Assembly (NCBI GenBank): GCA_938008555.1 | Contig: CALLKE010000226.1 | Location: 1-35,116, forward strand | Direction: 5' to 3' | From: an uncultured Pedobacter sp. | Lineage (GTDB): Bacteria > Bacteroidota > Bacteroidia > Sphingobacteriales > Sphingobacteriaceae | DNA length: 35,116 nucleotides | Part shown: positions 24,035-31,685 of the stretch, piece after piece | Numbering within the stretch: position 1 is the stretch's first letter | How the letters are laid out: every line of letters starts with the position of its first letter | Position numbers and translations under genes: made by a program | Notes under the pieces: model-generated | Seen by the model: the letters and a program-made list of their open reading frames with translations, nothing else | Told to the model about the DNA's origin: nothing | Database searches by the model: none

Positions 24035-27000
24035 TCAAGACCAGCCTGTGGGAATAGGGCTTGGAACCTGCTTATTCGTCCCATCAAGACCTAGACTATT
24101 AAAGTAGCGGTTGTTATTGTCTGACCATGAGTTGGCTGAACCAAGTAGGTCACTCATTTTATAGGTATTTCCATTAAATTCAAGGTATTCAACACCTCGA
24201 TAACTATTGTTTTCATCAAATTGTCCAACAACTTTAACAACTTTAGCCCCATTATTGAAGTTCATAGTTAAATCATTCCCTTCTTTTTTTATAAATGAGT
24301 TATTTAAATCAATGACCTTATTAACCCGATAAATATCCTTTTCACCCCCTGCGTCATCTATCGTATCATGACCACCACCTTCACCTCCTACATATATATC
24401 TTGATCGTTCCCTCCATAGAAAAAGTTTTTACCTCCTTTACCATCATATCGATTAGTGCCACTAAGCCCATAAAAATGATTGTCCTCATGATTACCAGTA
24501 AATCTGTCATCGTATTTTGTACCAATAGCACTTTGAATTTTTCTCAATAAATCATGCTTGGTTTCATCAGCCAGGAAAGCTGTGCCTTTTTCTAAATCAA
24601 CTGTGAGCCCACCATGAATTTTGGCTATGGCAGCTGGCAGCTCAGCTTGGCTATAATCAACACAGTTGGAGCCCGATCCTCCATCAAGTATATCCTCTGC
24701 ATGATCATAGTCTTGAATAAATTTATCATCGTCCGAACCTCCATAGCCTCTATCAGCTCCTAAGCCTAATCGGATATCATCATCTCCCTCCCGTGCATTT
24801 ACTTGATCATCACCATCTCCTGTATCAATGATATTGTCTTTTTCATCGCCTAGAATAATATCATTGAATCTGGTTCCAATAATATTCTTGAAACCAGAGA
24901 TAGTATCACCTATTCCTTGTTTGGCTGGAAGGCGAACCTTTGATTCGTCATTTAAATATATAATAACGGTTTCGCCGTAATGTGACTTCTTAGCCGCTAG
25001 GTTTTCAAAGAGCTCATCTTTAAAATAGTAATACGTCTTACCTGTTTTAAGATCAACTTGCACTCCTAATTTACTGAGGTAAGGAATCGCCCTCCCATGG
25101 ATAGAGATAACACGTTTGCCATCCTTATCAAACAAATCAACGTTGTTTTCAAAGCTTAGCCAATTATTACCTGTTTCGTCTGCCTCGATGATATCTGCTT
25201 GTTCATCTATACGATGAAAAACCCGATTGAATCCCCCACCCAACTTGATCTTTTTAGCTCCTCTTCCAGTATATATCGTATAGCTACCTTTACCCATTTT
25301 AACTTGATCATCTCCATCACCAGTATGTAATGTCAATACCTGGTGGCCTGAACGATTCTGAATATCGACTTCATCATCATCATTTGTGAGTATAAGATTC
25401 TCTATATGTGCCGCGTAATCAGTTCCAACATGCTTTTTTCCAACAGACAGCTCATCACTCTCCCATTTCTCACGAGTTTTGTCATCAATTTTAGTAACTC
25501 GAGATATAACGGGAGCAAAGCGCTCTATTTTGAGATAGCCATCATTGCTTGATAATGTACTGAGGTCTTTATAAAAAGGATTCGTTGAAACAAGATTTTT
25601 TCGATCATGCCAGGTTACATTGACCCCATATTGACTCCTAATAGCAATATCTTTTTCATCTCTAATTTTAACTAACTGGCCTTTATCATTTCTCTTATTG
25701 CTATAAGCGGTTACGCGGGTACCATATTTGCTCGCCCTCTCTCCATATTGGCTTTCCATGTATTTACGGGTTCCACGCTTGATATAGCTAGGAATCTCCA
25801 CATTCTTCTTCAAAGCAATAGACATCATCAGTATAGCGACAAGAGGGTCTTCTGCATATTTTCCTGTTATTGCATATTCTAAAGTATCGCTCTGCTGCCG
25901 GTCAGCAGGGTTTCCTTGTGAATCGAGGTCTGTTCCCCCACAAATAAAGTTCTCGCTATAATACTCTTCATGATAATCCTGTCCATGTTTGATAGTCACA
26001 ACTATATGATCTTTTCCACCTCGAGTGCGAATACGACTTTGCCTATTGTCCTTACGTCGGAGGTCCGTATTGGCTTCAATGATCACAACATCACTCATAT
26101 TGCCCACCTTGATATCATTTGTATGGCCAATCACTTCGACATGCACAGACCGGTTCAAATCAGTTAAATCCAAGTTATTGGTTCCTTTTCCAAGGCGAAA
26201 GCTGGTGATATTCTTCAGTTTATCTTCTGTTTTCCAGTCTTTGACATCTTTATTTTTAACAGCACGATATTGAGTATTATATCTTTTTGATCCAACAAGA
26301 AGCTGCTGCTTTTCTACCGATTCTTCATAAACTGAACCGTTGATTATCTTTTTTGCCAAAAGCAACATGTTTTCATCGTGAGAATTGCCACTCCTTTTGA
26401 TATCAATGCTTGATTTTTCATTGATAAAACTGTAGTCCACCGCATTGGAACCGCCACCAGCATCAATGTCGTGACTGCCTGTACCTAGAAAGAATTTATC
26501 ATCTTCATCACCGCTTTTGGCTTTGATCTTAATTGTTTTAACATTGTCGGCCACGACCCTTTTACGAGTCTCATAATATCCACTAGAACTTTGCATATAG
26601 CCGCCATCGGGTACATATTCTTGATATGTCTCAACCTTATTCACAACGATGCGGGTAGTAAACTTAGTAAGATCAACCAAACTGCTATCTTCTCCCAGCT
26701 TGATATCCCAGTCTTTGATGTCTTCTATGAATAAGTGCTCATTCGCTTTGTCCTTAAAAAAATAATCATCTCCTTTTACGTCCCTTGCACCTGCCACTGT
26801 TCCACCACCCCCAAGCCGCTTACTACTACCTTCTGTGACTATATTTTCACTAAGCCATTTCCTAATTTGAGTCCAGTTTTTTTTGAATTCATGAGATAAC
26901 CACGACTCTTCTTTATTCTCAACTCTTTTCCATTTCACATCTCCCGGAAGAAGAATTGCATGAGGACTTGCATAAAGCAATTGTTTTTTACCATTAGACT

Positions 27001-28648
27001 TGGAGATCTTGATCGTTCCCTTTTTGGCATCAAGCATAATATTTTCTGTGGCTTTTTCTTCAAGTAATTTGCCTCCAATAAACTCTCCTACAAATAATCG
27101 ATCACTAGATGAACCATTCTTGTTTTTGTAAAATAATCCAACGGCTTCATTGATTTGCTCGGTGCTATAAAGTTGTGTAAGGACAAAAGCACGGTCTGCT
27201 TGGTATTTATTAAGAAATGCTTTAGCTTCTTCTCGAATCAACGGCTTCAGTTGATTATATCTGTCTTCAAAAGTTTGATCGAAATAGTTTTTTCCAGGAT
27301 TATTGGCTTCCCACTTTCTAATTTCCGAAGCACGTTTGAGCACGAGCGATTCTATTTCTTGCTGCTGAGCATAGCTCAATACAGAAGATACGGTAGCTCC
27401 AACGAAGTCGATCGCTAGCGCTAGTGGGATACCGGCTCCAGTAAGCATGAGTGCTGTTGAAACGACAATGAAAGCAACATCAACAGCTGTTTTTCCTACC
27501 AAAAAACCAAGGTCAGAGCCAAATCGATCCTTATAAAAACCTTCTAGAAGTTTGTAATGATCTTGGTTGGGGTTCTCTGATATTTTTTGAAGCAGATTTT
27601 TCTGATGCTCACTTAAAGCTCTTAAAGAAGAAGCACCTGTGATGAAATCTGCTGCTAGAAAAGCAACTTGTGCACCAATCAGACCTCCTTTAATCGCATT
27701 TTTAAGAGGGAATTTTTTAGTGATTTCACCAATTTCACCTTTTGTTAAGATTTTGAGAATATCATCTTCCTTCCCGAGCTCCCTTCCCAACTTTACTACA
27801 GCGGCCTTCCCCAATTCGTCTTGGACCATCTCAACATGTTTAACAGCAGCCTGCGTGACCCAAGTATGGGCGGCAAGTCCACCCGAATCAAGTAAGACAC
27901 TCAGCGTAGAGGTAACTTTCATAAAGAGAGGCGCGTCCTCATCCACCAGATATCTGATATGCTCTGCACCTCTTCCGAGAATCTCCGCACTTGAGAAAAC
28001 AAAGTGTAGCACCTTGCTAATTGCTTTCATCTTCGGGCTATCGAACCACGTGCTCTTGCTCACCATACGCCACTCCGTAATGGTTTCGAAAATATCACCT
28101 CCAAAATCCCCTAACCGCTCTGTGGTATTAGCAATAGCAGATGCTTTGGCAGATAAAGACCCCTCTGTTTCCGAAGCGTATACTTGCCAAGTAGTTTTGA
28201 TGGCTAAAAATGTCATAGCTGCTGAAACAGCTAGATGCACCTGACCAGTTCTTTTAACAACGTTGTTATAAAATTTACTTCCGGACAGCTTAATAGCAAG
28301 TTTCTGGTTGGTTTCCATCCCATCCGAAACCACTTCTCCAACACGTACAAACTCACATGCTACTCGTAGTGCACGTACGGCATCTGGATTCGAATTGAAT
28401 GCGCTTAATTCATTGGAGAATATATAGCTTTCAGAACTTAGGGCATCTAAATTATCTCCTTTGCGTATATGGTCAATGATTTCCTTACGTTGCGCTTCCG
28501 TAAATTTGGCTTCTTGAAATGCTGGTCCTTGTTTCTCTTCCAGCATCGTATTAAATAAAGCCTCAACCAGGTTAATGCTGTCTTTATTTTGTTTTTCGGT
28601 CCTTTTTGAAGACCACGCCATCCCGTTACCACAGTAGTTTGTTGACAT
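24035..28648 (-). CDS. Large RTX-like calcium-binding protein, probable type I secretion substrate
   Basis: The 1537-residue protein has no Sec signal and no double-glycine leader. The N-terminal part (1-600) is mostly helical, with hydrophobic stretches at about 138-150, 320-342 and 383-425 (FLVGKTAVDVAFIVVSTALMLTGAG onward), a pattern seen in pore-forming toxin domains. From 700 on come acidic Gly/Asp repeats of the RTX type: 710-735, 1108-1140 (GDGDDQVKMGKG), 1260-1335 (GDGDDQVNAREGDDDIRLG) and 1375-1435 (GNHEDNHFYGLSG, GGEGGGHDTIDD). NxVDYS (735, 1328) recurs. The C-terminus (about 1438-1503) resembles the haemolysin-type secretion domain. It is the first gene of the unit. No HlyC acyltransferase is present. 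Toxin, adhesin or other effector roles are all possible. Confidence 0.82.
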   Translation of the reverse strand: MSTNYCGNGMAWSSKRTEKQNKDSINLVEALFNTMLEEKQGPAFQEAKFTEAQRKEIIDHIRKGDNLDALSSESYIFSNELSAFNSNPDAVRALRVACEFVRVGEVVSDGMETNQKLAIKLSGSKFYNNVVKRTGQVHLAVSAAMTFLAIKTTWQVYASETEGSLSAKASAIANTTERLGDFGGDIFETITEWRMVSKSTWFDSPKMKAISKVLHFVFSSAEILGRGAEHIRYLVDEDAPLFMKVTSTLSVLLDSGGLAAHTWVTQAAVKHVEMVQDELGKAAVVKLGRELGKEDDILKILTKGEIGEITKKFPLKNAIKGGLIGAQVAFLAADFITGASSLRALSEHQKNLLQKISENPNQDHYKLLEGFYKDRFGSDLGFLVGKTAVDVAFIVVSTALMLTGAGIPLALAIDFVGATVSSVLSYAQQQEIESLVLKRASEIRKWEANNPGKNYFDQTFEDRYNQLKPLIREEAKAFLNKYQADRAFVLTQLYSTEQINEAVGLFYKNKNGSSSDRLFVGEFIGGKLLEEKATENIMLDAKKGTIKISKSNGKKQLLYASPHAILLPGDVKWKRVENKEESWLSHEFKKNWTQIRKWLSENIVTEGSSKRLGGGGTVAGARDVKGDDYFFKDKANEHLFIEDIKDWDIKLGEDSSLVDLTKFTTRIVVNKVETYQEYVPDGGYMQSSSGYYETRKRVVADNVKTIKIKAKSGDEDDKFFLGTGSHDIDAGGGSNAVDYSFINEKSSIDIKRSGNSHDENMLLLAKKIINGSVYEESVEKQQLLVGSKRYNTQYRAVKNKDVKDWKTEDKLKNITSFRLGKGTNNLDLTDLNRSVHVEVIGHTNDIKVGNMSDVVIIEANTDLRRKDNRQSRIRTRGGKDHIVVTIKHGQDYHEEYYSENFICGGTDLDSQGNPADRQQSDTLEYAITGKYAEDPLVAILMMSIALKKNVEIPSYIKRGTRKYMESQYGERASKYGTRVTAYSNKRNDKGQLVKIRDEKDIAIRSQYGVNVTWHDRKNLVSTNPFYKDLSTLSSNDGYLKIERFAPVISRVTKIDDKTREKWESDELSVGKKHVGTDYAAHIENLILTNDDDEVDIQNRSGHQVLTLHTGDGDDQVKMGKGSYTIYTGRGAKKIKLGGGFNRVFHRIDEQADIIEADETGNNWLSFENNVDLFDKDGKRVISIHGRAIPYLSKLGVQVDLKTGKTYYYFKDELFENLAAKKSHYGETVIIYLNDESKVRLPAKQGIGDTISGFKNIIGTRFNDIILGDEKDNIIDTGDGDDQVNAREGDDDIRLGLGADRGYGGSDDDKFIQDYDHAEDILDGGSGSNCVDYSQAELPAAIAKIHGGLTVDLEKGTAFLADETKHDLLRKIQSAIGTKYDDRFTGNHEDNHFYGLSGTNRYDGKGGKNFFYGGNDQDIYVGGEGGGHDTIDDAGGEKDIYRVNKVIDLNNSFIKKEGNDLTMNFNNGAKVVKVVGQFDENNSYRGVEYLEFNGNTYKMSDLLGSANSWSDNNNRYFNSLGLDGTNKQVPSPIPTGWS

Positions 28649-28683
28649 ATAGAATAAAATAAATTTGATGTATGAATTTGGAA

Positions 28684-28705
28684 TGAGACTTACAATCTAG
28701 TCTCA
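28684..28705 (-). promoter_or_regulatory. Hairpin in the RTX leader
   Basis: TGAGACT (28,684-28,690) pairs with AGTCTCA (28,699-28,705) over 7 bp with an 8-base loop. It falls in the roughly 60-base leader between the promoter at 28,715-28,722 and ATG 28,648. It could affect mRNA stability or translation, or bind a regulator. Confidence 0.4.
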
Positions 28706-28714
28706 ATTTGGCCG

Positions 28715-28722
28715 CAAATATA
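28715..28722 (-). promoter_or_regulatory. RTX operon promoter -7 element (TATATTTG)
   Basis: The minus strand reads TATATTTG, a match to TAnnTTTG, 67 bases upstream of the RTX ATG. The -33 region is AT-rich with TTTA but no clear TTTG. Confidence 0.5.
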
Positions 28723-28983
28723 TTAAACAGAATTAGTCTAAATAAGAATTATATAAAAACATGCTATTTTTCGACGGCTAAGAATAAGCGTGCAAGTCTA
28801 GAAAGCATCACAGAGGTTTATTGATGATTTCAACTTTTAAAAATTCGAAATCGTTCTAAGAAATAGATCTAATGGAGAAATACGATATCTAGCCAAATAA
28901 TAGCTCCGATAAAAGAAATGCCACGAGCTCAATGAAAGCAACTCATTTATAGCACAGCCCCCAGTAACACATTGATTGGCATG

Positions 28984-29012
28984 TGAACATCAACGCTTGA
29001 TGTTCATTTTTT
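28984..29012 (+). terminator. Perfect hairpin with T-run at the end of dacB
   Basis: TGAACATCAA (28,984-28,993) pairs with TTGATGTTCA (28,997-29,006) over 10 bp with a 3-base loop, followed on the plus strand by seven T. It overlaps the dacB stop codon (29,004-29,006). Orientation fits a plus-strand transcript, yet no plus-strand gene is known upstream. Confidence 0.6.
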
Positions 29013-30443
29013 TAAAATATCAAGCACAACAAACATCTTCTTTTTGATTTTAGACGTACTGCCATTATAGTTGTTGATAATAAAGGAAAATGCGAGAGGG
29101 ACCCCATTTGAAGTCGTTTGATATCCTGCATAGGCCAACACATCATTGATGCTTCCACTTTTCATCTTCATGCCATTATTAATGGGTATGCTTTTGTAAA
29201 AAGCATCGAACCACATTTCCTTTCTTGCCGAACAAAGTATACTTCCCATACTTTGCGTCGTGATACGTGTTGCGGGTGAAAGTCCACTACCGTCTATGAT
29301 ATTCATTGTATTTATATCAATCCCCAGTTTATTTGCCCAAAACATTTTTACAATTTTCACACCTTCATCCGTCGTGCTAGGCTTTCCTTCTTTCCACGCA
29401 AGCGTTTTTAGTAAAACTTCTCCATACAGATTAATACTCTTTTGATTAAACGCTTCAATCACTTGAGTAAGGGGTGGCGATTGATGGATTGAAAGTGTTT
29501 TAAAATTTATTTCTGCATCCTGCATTCTTCGAGAAGAAGACAAGCTGATGCTATCTATGCTTAATCTTCTACTCGTACTTGGCGGCTGATCTATCTGAAT
29601 AGCTAACTGCTTCAAGGTATCCTGTAAGCGAAATGCCACTTCAAAAGCGGGATCAGGTATTGAAATAGAAATGATTTTTTTTAAATCGATTGCGTAGGTG
29701 CCTCGCAAATAAATCACGTTCGAGTAAGGGCCAGAATAAGCATACACATGATCTCCGGAACCAGCCTCTCCAGTTTTCACCTCATTCACAATTTTAAGAT
29801 AGGGTATACTAGGCTCAGAACGTACCATTTTCACGGGATCGCCTACTTGAATAGCGGGCTTAAGTGTCAACTCACATTGGTTTTCATTCCACGAAATAGC
29901 AGCTGATCCTGCACCAAAATAATTACCCATATCCTGCCAAATCCAACCATCAGGTAGTGTTTGTGTTCCAAATAGATGATCATCTACCAGTACACGTCCA
30001 TGTACTTGCTTTATTCCAGCTTGTCGGATAGCACTTACCCATTTTTTCAATAAAACATGTTTGTTGGTCTCAGTATATCGCGAGCTTCCTAAAGTAGGAT
30101 CTCCCCCTCCTCTTAGAATCAAATCACCGGCTAATACTCCTTTCTTAATTCTTCCCAAATAGCCCAAAGTGGTTTCCCAGGTGAAATCTTTTCCGAGTAT
30201 AGATAAAGCAGTAGCAGCTGTTACTGTTTTCAATGTAGATGCAGAAGCTAAACCCATATTCCCATTTCTAGAAAAAACAAGTTCGCCCGTTTCCGCATTG
30301 AATACTGTCAGCGAGCTAATGCCATACCGCAATTGTTCATCCTGCTCAAAACGAGTATATGCTTTTTCAATGCTTTGCTGGAGCATTTGCGCCAACGAAA
30401 TGTGTGCAATCAAAAGACATGTAACGACTAGAAAATATTTCAT
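29004..30443 (-). CDS. dacB: D-alanyl-D-alanine carboxypeptidase/endopeptidase, PBP4 (DacB) family
   Basis: The 479-residue peptidoglycan hydrolase has a Sec signal (residues 1-19, ALVV..LLIAHISLAQ type) and acts in the periplasm. Active-site motifs are SxxK = STLK (69-72, Ser69 nucleophile), SxN = SIN (336-338) and KTG-type = KSG (428-430). GGGDPTLGS (112-120), the LVDDHLFG and GAGSAAISWNENQ segments, and DGSGLSP (384-390) are typical of class C PBP4. The length fits the family. It begins 106 bases after the asd stop, with the asd terminator between, so it needs its own promoter, which I could not see. Confidence 0.93.
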   Translation of the reverse strand: MKYFLVVTCLLIAHISLAQMLQQSIEKAYTRFEQDEQLRYGISSLTVFNAETGELVFSRNGNMGLASASTLKTVTAATALSILGKDFTWETTLGYLGRIKKGVLAGDLILRGGGDPTLGSSRYTETNKHVLLKKWVSAIRQAGIKQVHGRVLVDDHLFGTQTLPDGWIWQDMGNYFGAGSAAISWNENQCELTLKPAIQVGDPVKMVRSEPSIPYLKIVNEVKTGEAGSGDHVYAYSGPYSNVIYLRGTYAIDLKKIISISIPDPAFEVAFRLQDTLKQLAIQIDQPPSTSRRLSIDSISLSSSRRMQDAEINFKTLSIHQSPPLTQVIEAFNQKSINLYGEVLLKTLAWKEGKPSTTDEGVKIVKMFWANKLGIDINTMNIIDGSGLSPATRITTQSMGSILCSARKEMWFDAFYKSIPINNGMKMKSGSINDVLAYAGYQTTSNGVPLAFSFIINNYNGSTSKIKKKMFVVLDILKK

Positions 30444-30498
30444 CCGATAAAAGTAATTATTCAGGATTCGCTACCAACGTTCATTCAAAAAACTGCTC

Positions 30499-30541
30499 AT
30501 CAAATAAAAAGGGCTTACCTCAGCAGCCCTTTTTATTTGAT
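30499..30541 (-). terminator. Strong bidirectional terminator after asd
   Basis: A perfect 17-bp inverted repeat, ATCAAATAAAAAGGGCT (30,499-30,515) and AGCCCTTTTTATTTGAT (30,525-30,541), has a 9-base loop and T-rich ends on both strands. It lies 8 bases past the asd stop. Confidence 0.92.
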
Positions 30542-30548
30542 AGAAGAT

Positions 30549-31538
30549 TTACAACAATCCTTTTGAGACCATATATTCTGCTATCTGCACAGCGTTAGTA
30601 GCAGCACCTTTACGCAAGTTATCAGCCACGATCCATAGATTTAATGTATTGGGTTGTGAGTGATCTCTACGTATACGTCCGACAAAAACCTCATCCTGAT
30701 CATGTGCATGTTTGGGCATCGGATACTTTGCATTTGCAGGATCGTCCACCACAATAATCCCTTCTTGCGATTCTAAAAGATGCCGAACCTCTGTCAAATC
30801 AAAATCATGCTCAAACTCAATATTTACAGACTCTGAGTGGCCGCCCATCACGGGGATACGCACCGTCGTAGCCGTCACTTGAATCGATTGATCACACATG
30901 ATTTTCTGAGTTTCCAGAATCATTTTCATTTCCTCTTTGGTGTATCCATTATCCTGGAAAACATCGATATGGGGAATCACATTTAAATCAATCGGATGTG
31001 CATAGGCCATGGGACCTTCCACACCTTTGCGCTCATTCATCAATTGCTCAACAGCTTTTACTCCTGTACCTGTTACGGATTGATACGTAGACACCACTAC
31101 ACGCTTTATTTTGTATTGATCATGCAAGGGTTTCAGCACAACAACCATTTGTATCGTCGAACAATTAGGATTGGCAATAATTCTATCCTGTGCAACTAGG
31201 GTATGTGCATTTACTTCTGGTACGATCAGTTTTTTAGATGGATCCATCCTCCAAGCAGAGGAATTGTCAATGACGATGGTCCCCAATTCAGCAAATCTTG
31301 GTGCCTGAGCTGAGGATGTAGCTCCTCCCGCCGAAAATATAGCCAGATCGGGTTTCAAAGCTAAAGCTTGATCTACCGTCACTACGGTGTATTTCTTTCC
31401 CTTGAAATCAATTTGTTTACCAGCGCTTTTGTCAGATGCTACAGGAATCAATTCATCCACGGGAAAATTACGTTCTGCTAACACTTTTAACATCACCGAA
31501 CCCACTAATCCGGTAGCACCTACTACTGCGACTTTCAT
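30549..31538 (-). CDS. asd: Aspartate-semialdehyde dehydrogenase
   Basis: The 329-residue enzyme reduces aspartyl phosphate to aspartate semialdehyde with NADPH, at the branch to lysine/DAP, methionine and threonine. Nucleotide loop GATGLVG is at 7-13, the catalytic Cys126 is in NPNCST, and RIPVMGGHSESV (227-238) has Arg227 and His234. The frame runs 13 codons upstream (MEIDYELIKNNNQ), but MKVAVVGATG at 31,538 is the standard start. It is divergent from the lamin-tail gene. DapD of the same pathway is encoded elsewhere in the window. Confidence 0.94.
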   Translation of the reverse strand: MKVAVVGATGLVGSVMLKVLAERNFPVDELIPVASDKSAGKQIDFKGKKYTVVTVDQALALKPDLAIFSAGGATSSAQAPRFAELGTIVIDNSSAWRMDPSKKLIVPEVNAHTLVAQDRIIANPNCSTIQMVVVLKPLHDQYKIKRVVVSTYQSVTGTGVKAVEQLMNERKGVEGPMAYAHPIDLNVIPHIDVFQDNGYTKEEMKMILETQKIMCDQSIQVTATTVRIPVMGGHSESVNIEFEHDFDLTEVRHLLESQEGIIVVDDPANAKYPMPKHAHDQDEVFVGRIRRDHSQPNTLNLWIVADNLRKGAATNAVQIAEYMVSKGLL

Positions 31539-31685
31539 TTGATTATTATTTTTTATTAGTTCGTAATCAATTTCCACTTAAATGATACATGTAAAAAAGT
31601 TGAGAATCATCGTGAGCTTTAAAAACTATACCATGAACACCATCCTCAATAATTTCTTCAAGTGTTAAAAACAAAGCTCAAAATT

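Larger units (their letters stand above)
28649..29003. other. Intergenic region upstream of the RTX gene
   Basis: The left part is the RTX promoter and leader (28,649-28,725). The rest (about 28,730-28,980) shows no convincing gene or RNA. A hairpin with T-run lies at the far right, at the end of the dacB gene. Confidence 0.5.

Noticed and set aside
27639..28244. 201-codon plus-strand frame inside the RTX gene
   Set aside because: It is antisense to a clear coding region, has no family features and is explained by the RTX codon pattern on the other strand.
24035..28648. Firm assignment of the RTX protein as a TcdB-like toxin
   Set aside because: Only the pattern of hydrophobic helices is similar; no glucosyltransferase or cysteine protease domain was seen, so the call stays at RTX-like secreted protein.
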